A DNA stretch of 64,000 nt from Chloroflexi bacterium HGW-Chloroflexi-10. GTDB taxonomy: Bacteria > Chloroflexota > Anaerolineae > Anaerolineales > Anaerolineaceae. Both the position numbers and the translations under genes were made by a program. Each line of letters starts with the position of its first letter. The stretch's first letter is position 1. Under the pieces are notes generated by a model. That model searched no databases, was not told where the DNA came from, and worked only from the letters and a program-made list of their open reading frames with translations. This document shows, piece by piece, positions 25,747 through 34,828 of the stretch. The stretch covers positions 195,287 through 259,286 of the forward strand of contig PHBZ01000003.1 of the NCBI GenBank assembly GCA_002840755.1, given 5' to 3'.

Positions 25747-27018
25747 TTACTCTTTTTCGTAGGGTTCCCCGTCTGCCGCAGGTACCTGACCGCGACCAAC
25801 GATACCTGCCAGCACCACCATTGTGGTGATATAAGGCGCCATACTCATAAATTGTGGTGGAATATAGTTACCCATAATGGAAAGTTTTGTGGCGATTGAA
25901 TCGGCAAAACCGAATAATAAACCGGCGCCAAATACACCCACCGGGGTGTAGTTACCGAAGATCATCGCCGCCAGACCAATAAATCCTTTACCGGCGGTCA
26001 TCATTTCGTCGAACCGTCCTACTGAACCAAGGGTAAAGAAAGCACCGCCCAGGCCGGCTACCAACCCGCCCAGAAGCACTGCCATATAACGCGTGCGGAA
26101 TACGTTGATCCCCAGCGTGTCAGCAGCTTTAGGGTGTTCACCAACCGAGCGTAAACGCAAACCCCAACGGGTGCGAAAGATGGCGATTTGTAAAACAATC
26201 AACAAAATAAACATGGCATAGACAAACATGTTCTGGTTGAAAAAAATTGGTCCAAGGATTGGTATATCGGCCAACAGAGGAATGGGGAAGCGTGGAAAAA
26301 TGGGCGGATTATTCAGGTTTTGATAGACCTGTAGGAATTTAGCAGAAATGTAAGAGGTCATTCCTGTGGCAAAGATATTGATGACTGTACCGGAAATGAT
26401 CTGGTTGATTTTGTATTTGATCGAAAGTACGGCATGAACCCAGGCTAACAGCAGGCTGGAAAGCATTCCGACAGCTAATCCCAGAAACAGGTTTTTGGTA
26501 ACAGAACCAACCAGCGCGGCTACCATGCAGGACATTAACATCATACCTTCAATAGCAATATTAACCACACCGGCACGCTCACAGAGAACACCCGAAAGGC
26601 CGCCCAACACAATTGGTACGGAGAGCAAAACGGCTGCGCTAAGCATGCCGCCAATATTGATGGATCTTCCTTGGGCAGCCCAGGTGAGGAAAGCAAAGAT
26701 AAAAAGGGCTACCAGAATACCCAGCATGGGATTGGTGAATTTCTTCAATCCTTTAATGAGCTGATAGATACCGACGAAAAAAGTGAAAATGGTGATGATA
26801 TAAATGGTCAATTGCGAGGGTAAAATCATATCCGGCGCCAAACCACGGTCGATACCGCCGGGATTTAAACCAAAGATGGTTGATACACCGCTTTGACTAT
26901 TCAGCGCGAAGAGGAAAAAATCCAGGGCTGCAATCACCAGAAAGACGATTCCTATTACCAATTTACGGATGGACGAAGTAGTTTCGAGTTTTTTTCTTTG
27001 AATGATTGTGGTTGCCAT
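25747..27018 (-). CDS. BMP-type nucleoside ABC transporter, permease Q
   Basis: A 423-aa integral membrane protein with about ten helices. The blocks LCERAGVVNIAIEGMML, VGEHPKAADTLGI and AVLLGGLVAGLGGA are typical of the BPD_transp_2 permeases of nucleoside (NupQ/YufQ-like) and purine importers. The ATG has a perfect GGAGGT ribosome site and begins 2 bp after the permease P stop. It is the last gene of the operon SBP-ATPase-permease P-permease Q, directly followed by a strong terminator. Import of nucleosides is the best guess from family and gene order. Confidence 0.88.
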   Translation of the reverse strand: MATTIIQRKKLETTSSIRKLVIGIVFLVIAALDFFLFALNSQSGVSTIFGLNPGGIDRGLAPDMILPSQLTIYIITIFTFFVGIYQLIKGLKKFTNPMLGILVALFIFAFLTWAAQGRSINIGGMLSAAVLLSVPIVLGGLSGVLCERAGVVNIAIEGMMLMSCMVAALVGSVTKNLFLGLAVGMLSSLLLAWVHAVLSIKYKINQIISGTVINIFATGMTSYISAKFLQVYQNLNNPPIFPRFPIPLLADIPILGPIFFNQNMFVYAMFILLIVLQIAIFRTRWGLRLRSVGEHPKAADTLGINVFRTRYMAVLLGGLVAGLGGAFFTLGSVGRFDEMMTAGKGFIGLAAMIFGNYTPVGVFGAGLLFGFADSIATKLSIMGNYIPPQFMSMAPYITTMVVLAGIVGRGQVPAADGEPYEKE

Positions 27019-27020
27019 GA

Positions 27021-28298
27021 TTATTTACCTCCCCAACTGCCTGAGAAGACAGCACCTTGCTCACCAACTCCTGGTTTTCGGATACGATATATGGCGCGGA
27101 TAATTGCCGGTGCGGCAACAAACATCAGGATTAATGCCTGCAAGATCGAGATGATATCAATCGGAATACTAGTGGCAACCATCATTTTTGTAGCGCCGTT
27201 TCGTAAAGTGCCAAATAATATGGATGCAAAAACCACTCCGGCAGGATGACTGTTGCCCAGTAACGCCAGGGCAATCGAGTCGTATCCATAACCAGAGGAC
27301 AACCCAATGGCCATGGATCGGTTAATTGCCAGAATTTGATTGGCGCCGGCTAAACCAGCCAATGCGCCGGAGAGGAACATTGCCAGCATAGTATTTTTTC
27401 CAATGCTCATTCCGGCGTATTTTGCAGCCCGTGGATTAGCACCCACTGTACGCAGGTTAAAGCCCCAGGTTGTTTTGAAAAGAAGCCAATAGACCAACCA
27501 GGCAAAACCCAGTGCAATGAAGAAGCCCAGATGAAAACGAATGGGAGCCGGGAAAAACTGTGGGATTTCAGCACTTTTTTCAATAATAGGGCTGACAGGC
27601 ATACGGCCGGAATCAGGGCGTGTCATTGGGCCGGTAAGCAGCCATTCCGTAAGACGGAAGGCAATCCAGTTCATCATAATGGTATTGATGACCTCATGCC
27701 CACCGGTTTTGGCTTTTAACCAACCGGGAATAAAACCCCATAAGCCACCACCAATTGCGCCGGCCAATAATGCCAACGGCATATGTATGAAACCGGGTAA
27801 TCCTTTGATGGAATATCCAACAAAGGTAGCAGCTGCAGCACCCATAAAAAGCTGACCTTCAACACCAATATTAAAAAGCCCAGCGCGGAAACCCAGAGCA
27901 ACGGCCAAACCAGCGAAAATATAAGGTGTGGACACAACCAGGCTTTCCAGGAAAGGATTAAAGGCACGTCGTATTTCCAGTGCATTGCCACTGCTTAATG
28001 CTTGAAACATATAAGCCGGGTCACCTATAGCGCCTCTAAACAAGGCACTGTAACTTGTGGAAACTACAGTCCATGCGGCCAAAAGCCCAGCGCCAAAGGA
28101 TTGTTGGAACCCGCTATAGACTTCTTCACTGGTGGTAATAATGATGATTGCACCCAAAATCAATCCGGATAAGACAGCCAACGCAGGGATTAGAAGCGTC
28201 TTCCCGAGAGATTTCTTTTTCATTGTATTGGTCAGCGCTTCATTTGCAACTTCTTCCACTGTTTCACTATTTTTTTCTTTTTCAGTTTTGTTTGTCAA
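27021..28298 (-). CDS. BMP-type nucleoside ABC transporter, permease P
   Basis: A 425-aa permease of the same family (about ten helices) with GLFNIGVEGQLFMGA, VGANPRAAKYAGM and LSGALAGLAGA. The start is uncertain. The ATPase stop is at 28315, and the TTG at 28298 behind a GGGGTG ribosome site best fits the spacing. The first in-frame ATG (28223) has no ribosome site. The N-terminal 50 residues are hydrophilic and lysine/glutamate-rich, which is acceptable for either choice. Confidence 0.85.
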   Translation of the reverse strand: MTNKTEKEKNSETVEEVANEALTNTMKKKSLGKTLLIPALAVLSGLILGAIIIITTSEEVYSGFQQSFGAGLLAAWTVVSTSYSALFRGAIGDPAYMFQALSSGNALEIRRAFNPFLESLVVSTPYIFAGLAVALGFRAGLFNIGVEGQLFMGAAAATFVGYSIKGLPGFIHMPLALLAGAIGGGLWGFIPGWLKAKTGGHEVINTIMMNWIAFRLTEWLLTGPMTRPDSGRMPVSPIIEKSAEIPQFFPAPIRFHLGFFIALGFAWLVYWLLFKTTWGFNLRTVGANPRAAKYAGMSIGKNTMLAMFLSGALAGLAGANQILAINRSMAIGLSSGYGYDSIALALLGNSHPAGVVFASILFGTLRNGATKMMVATSIPIDIISILQALILMFVAAPAIIRAIYRIRKPGVGEQGAVFSGSWGGK

Positions 28299-28314
28299 AA
28301 GAGCACCCCATCTG

Positions 28315-29853
28315 TTAAGCGGTTTGTGAGACTGGTTTAGACTGCGGAGTAATACCGGCCATGTATAAACCAATTTCTTCTTTGGTTACTTTATCGGCAT
28401 CCAGGATTGCCAGCACTTTTCCGCGGTACATTACGGCAATACGATCAGAGAGCTGCATGATTTCGTCCAATTCCGGGGAAACCACCATCACTGCACAACC
28501 CTCATCGCGTTTTTGGATAATTCGGCTGTGAATATATTCGATTGAACCGACATCCAGACCACGGGTAGGTTGAGAAGCAACCAGGAATTTAATAGGGCGA
28601 GAAAGCTCACGGGCAATAATCACTTTTTGCTGGTTTCCGCCAGAGAGAGAGCCAACATTGGTCTGGGCATTGGGCGTACGGACGTCAAAATCTTTGATTA
28701 ATTTATCGGCGTTTTCGTAAATCTTTTTATAATCCAGGTTGATCCCTTTAGCAAATGGGGGAGTGTAATAAGTACAAAGAACCATATTTTCATAAATCGG
28801 GAAGGAAAGGACCAGCCCATCTTTTTGGCGGTCTTCCGGTACGTGGGCGATCCCCAGTTCCGTGATATGGCGGGGAGATGAATGCGAAATATCCTGATCC
28901 AGTAAAAGAATTGCCCCGGAAATCGGTTTGCGTAAGCCGGTAATAGCTTCCACCAGTTCGGTTTGTCCATTTCCCTGGACACCGGCAATGCCGAGAATCT
29001 CGCCGGCGCGCACCTCTAATGAGATTGAATCAACGGTTACCTGATTCTGTTCATCGGTAACTACCAGATCATTTACCGAAAGAACTACATCTCCCAATTT
29101 CGCCGGAATTTTATCTATATCTAATTGAACTGCACGGCCAACCATCATTGAAGCCAATTGGTTTTGGTCTGCTTCAGCCGGCTTAGTTTCGCCAACGATT
29201 TTACCGCGACGGACCACCATAATCCGATCCGCAACATCCAATACTTCACGTAATTTGTGGGTAATGAAAATGATAGATTTTCCCTGATTAACCAATTCGT
29301 GCATTATGACAAAGAGTTCATCTGCTTCCTGTGGGGTTAAAACAGCGGTGGGTTCATCAAAAATGAGTATGTCTGCTTCACGATAGAGCAGTTTGATGAT
29401 TTCCACCCGCTGCTGTACACCTACCGGCAGATCTTGTACGTAGGTATTGGGATCAACTTCAAGATGATACTGCTCGGATATTTGCAGAATTTTCTTGGCC
29501 GCCGCTTCATGGTCTAAAAACCCGCCTGCTTTAGTAGTTTCGTCGCCGAGCATAACATTCTCAGTGACAGTAAATACTGGAATAAGCATGAAGTGTTGGT
29601 GCACCATCCCAATCCCGGCCTTGATTGCATCGGTAGGGGAATGAACCTGGATGTGTTGCCCGTTGACCCAGATTTCTCCTTCAGTAGGTTGGTACAGACC
29701 ATAAAGGATATTCATGAGGGTGGATTTACCCGCGCCGTTTTCGCCAAGTAATACCAATATCTCACCTTTGTTTAAGGTGAGATCAATATGGTCATTGGCT
29801 AAAACACCGGGGAACCGTTTGGTAATTCCTTTGAGTTCCAATACTGGAGCCAT
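28315..29853 (-). CDS. BMP-type nucleoside ABC transporter, tandem ATPase
   Basis: A 512-aa protein with two fused ABC domains. The first (about 5-240) has Walker A GENGAGKSTLMN, signature LPVGVQQRVEI and Walker B ILIFDEPTAVL. The second (about 260-500) has the degenerate P-loop GVQGNGQTELVEA and signature SLSGGNQQKVIIARE. This asymmetry is typical of the NupO/RbsA/MglA group, where only one site is fully active. Together with the two permeases and the lipoprotein at 30038 it forms a complete nucleoside-type importer. Confidence 0.92.
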   Translation of the reverse strand: MAPVLELKGITKRFPGVLANDHIDLTLNKGEILVLLGENGAGKSTLMNILYGLYQPTEGEIWVNGQHIQVHSPTDAIKAGIGMVHQHFMLIPVFTVTENVMLGDETTKAGGFLDHEAAAKKILQISEQYHLEVDPNTYVQDLPVGVQQRVEIIKLLYREADILIFDEPTAVLTPQEADELFVIMHELVNQGKSIIFITHKLREVLDVADRIMVVRRGKIVGETKPAEADQNQLASMMVGRAVQLDIDKIPAKLGDVVLSVNDLVVTDEQNQVTVDSISLEVRAGEILGIAGVQGNGQTELVEAITGLRKPISGAILLLDQDISHSSPRHITELGIAHVPEDRQKDGLVLSFPIYENMVLCTYYTPPFAKGINLDYKKIYENADKLIKDFDVRTPNAQTNVGSLSGGNQQKVIIARELSRPIKFLVASQPTRGLDVGSIEYIHSRIIQKRDEGCAVMVVSPELDEIMQLSDRIAVMYRGKVLAILDADKVTKEEIGLYMAGITPQSKPVSQTA

Positions 29854-29982
29854 TAATTTTTCTCCGGTCTATAAGATGTCAGGTGTTGGGTAAAGGAGCC
29901 AATGGAACAGCACCTTTATTTGCGGATGATTAGGAATATTTTACCATAAGCACAAAATTTCTGCACAATTGTCAGACAACAT

Positions 29983-30021
29983 AAAAAAAACTGGGAGTGA
30001 TTATCACTCCCAGTTTTTTTT
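29983..30021. terminator. Attenuating terminator between the binding protein and ATPase genes
   Basis: Stem CTGGGAGTGA / TCACTCCCAG with a 3 nt loop, flanked by eight A and eight T that extend the pairing and give a T run on either strand. It lies after the BMP lipoprotein and before the ATPase. A leaky terminator here would give more binding protein than membrane complex. Confidence 0.85.
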
Positions 30022-30037
30022 ATTACATATTGGTGAA

Positions 30038-31093
30038 TTATTGAACTTTGAAGGCGTCGCTGAGTTTGATGGTTCCATCAATGATTTTTGCGCGAACAGC
30101 TTCGATTTCGGCTTTCAGTTCAGCTGAAACCTGGCCATCCAAATCATGGAAGGGAGCCAGATCAACACCAGCATTGGCTAATGTACCAGCGGTGACACCA
30201 CCAGCGAAAGTGCCGTCTTTGGCAGCTTTGATGGTATTCAGTGTGGTGACGTCCATTTTCTTCAAAACAGAGGTCAGGGTAACGGCTGCGTAATCAGGGT
30301 TGGTGAGTACCCAGTCGGAATCCACACCAATGATATAGGCATTACCACGTTCAACAACAGCGGCGGCTGTGCCGAGGCCAACGGGGCCAGCCACGGGCAT
30401 AATAATGTCGGCGCCTTCGTCCATCAACTGGATACCGAATTCTTTACCTTTGGTCTGATCATCGAAAGACATAGTGAAGAGACCGCCATCGGGATTGTTG
30501 ATGTCCCAACCGAGGACTTCCACTGCGGTGCCTTTGGTTTCATTGTAGTACAACACACCACGGGCGAAACCATCCATGAAGATGGTGACGGGCGGGATAG
30601 GCAGACCACCAAATGTACCAACTTTACCGGTTTTGGTCATGCCGGCAGCCAGGTAACCAGCCAGAAAAGCGGCTTCGTCTGTCTGGAAGACCTGCCCAAC
30701 TACATTGGGGATGGTCGGGTCATAAGAAACATCAACGATGGAGTATTTGAAATCGGTATTGGCTTCGGCGGAAGCTTTGGTAGCGTCACCAAGCAAGAAA
30801 CCAACGGTGATAATCAAATCGCATTTTTCTTCGATGAAAGCGTTGAGGTTCTTTTCATAATCAGCCACTTCCTGGGATTCCAGGTATTTGGCTTCGACAC
30901 CCAATTCGGTTACGGCATCGGTTGCGCCTTTCCAGGCGGTTGCGTTGAAACTTTTATCATCGATACCACCGGTATCGGTAACCTGGCAGACTTTGAATTT
31001 TGCTTCTGCCGGGGCTGCGGCGGGTGTACAGGCTGCCAGAACTAAGGAAGCCATAAGAACAATCGCCAACACTAAAGTAACTTTCTTTGACAT
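30038..31093 (-). CDS. BMP family substrate-binding lipoprotein
   Basis: A 351-aa surface lipoprotein that delivers substrate to the importer. It has a signal peptide with lipobox LVLAAC (cysteine about 22), then the BMP/PnrA domain with VTDTGGIDDKSFNA, the GVDSDW block, and TLASVLKKMD-like sequence near the end. Members bind purine nucleosides (PnrA, NupN-like), which suits the permease and ATPase types downstream. It has its own strong promoter at 31151-31180. Membrane-tethered in organisms with one membrane. Confidence 0.9.
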   Translation of the reverse strand: MSKKVTLVLAIVLMASLVLAACTPAAAPAEAKFKVCQVTDTGGIDDKSFNATAWKGATDAVTELGVEAKYLESQEVADYEKNLNAFIEEKCDLIITVGFLLGDATKASAEANTDFKYSIVDVSYDPTIPNVVGQVFQTDEAAFLAGYLAAGMTKTGKVGTFGGLPIPPVTIFMDGFARGVLYYNETKGTAVEVLGWDINNPDGGLFTMSFDDQTKGKEFGIQLMDEGADIIMPVAGPVGLGTAAAVVERGNAYIIGVDSDWVLTNPDYAAVTLTSVLKKMDVTTLNTIKAAKDGTFAGGVTAGTLANAGVDLAPFHDLDGQVSAELKAEIEAVRAKIIDGTIKLSDAFKVQ

Positions 31094-31132
31094 GTGATAC
31101 TCCTCCAGAAAAAAGGGTTAAAAAGGGTTGTT

Positions 31133-31180
31133 GTGCAAATGCACGTTACAAGTATATCACTTCCGCAATTTGATTGACAA
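31133..31180 (-). promoter_or_regulatory. Promoter of the BMP importer operon with adjacent palindrome
   Basis: On the minus strand, TTGTCA (31180-31175), 18 nt, TATACT (31156-31151). A short palindrome GTGCA-AA-TGCAC at 31133-31144 overlaps the expected start point and could be an operator; only the sequence symmetry supports that. Confidence 0.6.
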
Positions 31181-31213
31181 GCGCTAAAACTCACTAATTG
31201 TCAGGCAACTTGT

Positions 31214-32467
31214 TTATTGTTTCGCCTCACCACGTTTCACACCGCTCATCATGATAAAAGCCAACAAAAGGAATATGGGAGAAACCAACATCATTAAGTT
31301 GTAATTGTTACCGCTTAGTTTTACGATCCAGCCATTCATGTTGGGGCCTAAAATGGCAGCCAAGGTAGATGCCATGTAATAAAGACCGGTAAAAGTACCA
31401 ATACGAGTATCGTCGGTCATATCCACCACCATCGGCAGGGAATTGATATTAATCAGCGCCCAGGAGAAACCGGCAACCATCAATAGGATGCTGACCACAT
31501 AAAAATTACCAATGACAGGTAATTTGGTGAAAAGGATGGTGGATACTTCCCGAGGGAGGAAGTACATAGTGAGGATGGTGGCACCCATCAGGAACACACC
31601 GGTCATAATAGTGCGCTTGCGTCCAAATTTTCCGCCGATATAGCCGGCTGGCAGAGCCATGATAACAAACACTAATGAAAGCTGACCCAATAAGCGGGCA
31701 CCATCCGATTCTGCCAGGAGCAGGTGTTTCACTGCGTACAGACTGAAGAATGCTTCTATTGCATTGTAGGCTACAAACCAGAAGAAAATTGCCAGGAGAA
31801 TTCGAAGCGGACTTTTTTCTTTTTCTTTTAATAATTTGGCAAATTCTGTGCTTAAGCTGGGTTTTTCTTGTTTTTCGGTTTGCTCGGGCAATTTGGGTTC
31901 GCGGATAAACAGCAGAACGAGCAAAGAGGCCACAATAACCAACACCGAACCCATCCAGAATGGATAAGTGGGGTTTTTATCGTATAAGTCTGCGCCAATC
32001 AGGAAGGCAATAATGGAGCCTACACCGCCCATAAAATTAATCACTCCGTTGGCTTGCGAACGGAATTTGGAAGGAGTGATATCGGGCATAAGGGCTACGA
32101 CTGGTGTGCGCCATAAGGCCATGCTGATTAATAATGAACTTGTGCATAACACAAATAAAGGCAGGATGCTTACTACAGGAATAAACCCAAACGCTACGGC
32201 GGCGATTGGTGCACCAATCAAGATGAAAGGCATGCGTCGTCCGATGGGTGTGCGCAGTCTGTCGGAGAGTGCTCCGATCGGTGGCTGGATGAGGAAGGCT
32301 GCGATATTATCCAGAGTCATGAAGAAACCGATCCAGGCAGCATCCAGACCAAATTTTCCATCCAGAAAAAGAGGAACAAATGCGTTGTAGACCGACCAGA
32401 TGACACTGACACCAAAAAAGCCGAAGCCTAACACAAAGGTTTTTGGGTAACTGAGTTTTTGTTGCAC
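31214..32467 (-). CDS. MFS transporter, SLC45-like sugar symporter type
   Basis: A 417-aa protein with twelve predicted helices. The motif LSDRLRTPIGRRMPFILIGAP after helix 2 and its helix-8 counterpart GGKFGRKRTIM mark the major facilitator superfamily. Overall it resembles SLC45/sucrose-type transporters. The central loop (about 195-225) is charged and cytoplasmic. The substrate is unknown, sugars being the usual guess. It is a single gene; trmD lies upstream on the same strand with a 50 bp gap, so read-through from trmD is possible. Confidence 0.8.
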   Translation of the reverse strand: MQQKLSYPKTFVLGFGFFGVSVIWSVYNAFVPLFLDGKFGLDAAWIGFFMTLDNIAAFLIQPPIGALSDRLRTPIGRRMPFILIGAPIAAVAFGFIPVVSILPLFVLCTSSLLISMALWRTPVVALMPDITPSKFRSQANGVINFMGGVGSIIAFLIGADLYDKNPTYPFWMGSVLVIVASLLVLLFIREPKLPEQTEKQEKPSLSTEFAKLLKEKEKSPLRILLAIFFWFVAYNAIEAFFSLYAVKHLLLAESDGARLLGQLSLVFVIMALPAGYIGGKFGRKRTIMTGVFLMGATILTMYFLPREVSTILFTKLPVIGNFYVVSILLMVAGFSWALININSLPMVVDMTDDTRIGTFTGLYYMASTLAAILGPNMNGWIVKLSGNNYNLMMLVSPIFLLLAFIMMSGVKRGEAKQ

Positions 32468-32517
32468 GGTTGGTACCCTTTCTAAATTAGATAATTGATG
32501 AAAGATGTTTATTTTTG

Positions 32518-33276
32518 TTATGGTTCAAACGGGAATTTTCCGCGTTTTTCCTGCTCTTCCAATGCTTGAAGAAATTTCAGATCCTTTTTGCTAAGCTCAA
32601 CATAGTTGAGCAGTTCGGGGCGCTGGCGGTAGGTGCGCAGCAGCGACTGCTCTCTGCGCCAGGAGAGGATATTGGCATGGTGGCCTGAAAGAAGAACATC
32701 CGGAACGCGCCAACCGCGAAATTCTTCCGGCCGGGTATAATGTGGATATTCGAGCAAGCCGTTGGTAAACGAATCATCTTCCGCACCGGTCGGGTCACCT
32801 AATACACCGGGGATGAAACGTGAAACGGCATCCACAACCATCATCGCCGGCAATTCTCCGCCGGTGACTACGAAATCACCCATGGAAATTTGGTCAGTAA
32901 TCAGGTGTTCGCGTATCCGTTCATCAATGCCTTCATAACGCCCGCACAGAATGCCAACTCGTGGTTCCAGAGCCAATTCGGCAGCGATTTTTGCGGTAAA
33001 TGGTCGTCCCTGAGGTGACATGAGGATCACCGGACAGGTGGGTGGTGCTCCAAGCACGTCCTCAATCGCGTTGAAAATGGGTGCTGCTTTCATTACCATT
33101 CCACCGCCGCCGCCGTAAGGCAGGTCATCGGTGACATGATGCTTGTCAAATGTCCAATTTCGAATGTTGTGGATGTCTACCTCAATCAGGCCGTTTTCAA
33201 TGGCTTTTTGCAGAATGGAGGCTTCGAAATAGGGTTTGAAAATAGATGGAAATAAAGAAAAGATATCAAAACGCAT
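32518..33276 (-). CDS. trmD: tRNA (guanine-37-N1)-methyltransferase
   Basis: A 252-aa SPOUT enzyme that methylates G37 next to the anticodon using S-adenosylmethionine and prevents frameshifting. Visible are [10 protein letters not shown] at the start, [14 protein letters not shown], and the trefoil-knot cofactor loops [13 protein letters not shown] and [14 protein letters not shown]. Length and motifs are standard. Unlike many genomes it is not next to rpsP, rimM or rplS. Confidence 0.96.
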   Translation of the reverse strand: MRFDIFSLFPSIFKPYFEASILQKAIENGLIEVDIHNIRNWTFDKHHVTDDLPYGGGGGMVMKAAPIFNAIEDVLGAPPTCPVILMSPQGRPFTAKIAAELALEPRVGILCGRYEGIDERIREHLITDQISMGDFVVTGGELPAMMVVDAVSRFIPGVLGDPTGAEDDSFTNGLLEYPHYTRPEEFRGWRVPDVLLSGHHANILSWRREQSLLRTYRQRPELLNYVELSKKDLKFLQALEEQEKRGKFPFEP

Positions 33277-33473
33277 GCGTAAATTGTAGCGGTAAGTCAG
33301 AACGAAGGCAAGTTATCTGATGGAGAAAAAGATTGAGGGGATGCTCAGAGTTTTAGTGTTCCGGAGACAAGAGTAGATGAAAATTTGGCGGATATTATAT
33401 GATTCTTTCAGAGCGCAAGAGATAATTCCGGCCGGTAAATATTAGAAATCTTTTAATATGAGAACAGATTGCC

Positions 33474-33503
33474 TTGACGGGGGAAAATTGATAATGGTAA
33501 GAT
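33474..33503 (+). promoter_or_regulatory. Promoter giving a leaderless TPR mRNA
   Basis: TTGACG (33474-33479), 18 nt, TAAGAT (33498-33503). The start codon at 33510 begins only 7 nt after the -10 box, where transcription itself should begin, and no ribosome site precedes it. Confidence 0.6.
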
Positions 33504-33509
33504 GAATTC

Positions 33510-34802
33510 ATGTATCTTAATAATAATCGATTTAGCATGCGAAAACGCCGCAGACGAACCAATTGGATGCGGGTTATAGTATTGGGCCTATTAATTCTGG
33601 GTGGATGGTATGTGAATCAGGTGGTGATTCCAGATATCGACCCGATTGGCATTCCTTCACCAACACCAACACGAGCTCCGGAATCCTATGTTTCGGAGGC
33701 GGAACAATATTTGAATTCCGGAAAACTGGTTCAGGCCGTTGAACAATATCAACTAGCGATTAAATCTGACCCGAGTAATGTGTCTAATTACATTACCACA
33801 GCACGTTTACAAATTTACTTGGGTTATTACGAAGACGCCATCGAAAACCTGGGAAACGCTTTATTGTTGAATGACAGTAATATGATGGCCTATGCGCTGC
33901 GCGGCTGGGCTTATGGATTTATGGGTAGTTTTGTGGATGCTGAAACTTCCCTGAACAGGGCGATTGAGCTTGATCCTAATAGTGGAGTGCCATATGCCTA
34001 CCTGGCCGAGGTGTATGGATTGAAATATGAATCAAACTCAAGTATTATCGGCGTAATTGATTTAGCCATTGAAAATTCCAGAAAGGCCGTGGATTTTGCG
34101 CCCAACACGCTGGAGACACACCGCGCTCGCGGGTATATTCTGGAACTTACTCAGAGTTACCCGGAAGCGGCATTGGAATATGCCGCTGCGATTGAAATCA
34201 ATCCCTACATCGCGGATTTACACCTGGCGTTAGGCCGGATTTATTACAATGCATTGGGTGAATATCAACTGGCTGTTCCACAATTAACGGAAGCTGATTT
34301 GTTGAATCCGGCTGATCCCCGCCCGGACGTGTATCTCTCGCGTTTGTATCAACAGCAGGGTGAATATGCAACTGCGATCCAATATGCCCAACAAGCGATC
34401 CGCGATGATCCTACTGACACTTATTATTATGGAAATTTAGGCACCCTGTATTATCTGAATTTTGACAATGAGCAAGCTGTGGAAAATTTGCGGCTGGTGG
34501 TGCGCGGCGGTACCAGCGAGGACGGCGTTGTGGTTGAGCCGCTCCCATTGGATTATGGCCGGATTGCGCAATACTTTTATTTTTATGGGTTAGCTGTTGC
34601 CAGAATAGGGGATTGCACTGAAGCATTGCAAATCGCCCAGGCTTTACAACGTACTGTAACGGAAGATGCAATCTCATTGGCCAATGCGGATGAGATGCTG
34701 AATATTTGTTTGGGTATTTCCGATTCGGAAACTTTGCCGGATGGTGAAACAACCCCTGAAGCAACCACCGAAGCTGAAGCAGATATAACGGCTACACCCT
34801 AG
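33510..34802 (+). CDS. Membrane-anchored TPR protein (first of a tandem pair)
   Basis: A 430-aa protein with a very basic N-terminus (RKRRRRTNW), one transmembrane helix (about 20-40), a Pro/Thr linker (PSPTPTRAPE) and eight to nine tetratricopeptide repeats (about 55-385), ending in an acidic/Thr-rich tail. The repeats face outside if the positive-inside rule holds. TPR arrays are protein-interaction scaffolds; the partner is unknown. The downstream gene is a paralogue of the same design. A second possible start is ATG 33537, also without a ribosome site. Confidence 0.75.
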   Translation: MYLNNNRFSMRKRRRRTNWMRVIVLGLLILGGWYVNQVVIPDIDPIGIPSPTPTRAPESYVSEAEQYLNSGKLVQAVEQYQLAIKSDPSNVSNYITTARLQIYLGYYEDAIENLGNALLLNDSNMMAYALRGWAYGFMGSFVDAETSLNRAIELDPNSGVPYAYLAEVYGLKYESNSSIIGVIDLAIENSRKAVDFAPNTLETHRARGYILELTQSYPEAALEYAAAIEINPYIADLHLALGRIYYNALGEYQLAVPQLTEADLLNPADPRPDVYLSRLYQQQGEYATAIQYAQQAIRDDPTDTYYYGNLGTLYYLNFDNEQAVENLRLVVRGGTSEDGVVVEPLPLDYGRIAQYFYFYGLAVARIGDCTEALQIAQALQRTVTEDAISLANADEMLNICLGISDSETLPDGETTPEATTEAEADITATP

Positions 34803-34828
34803 CCGATGAAAGAAAGAGAAATTTTAAC

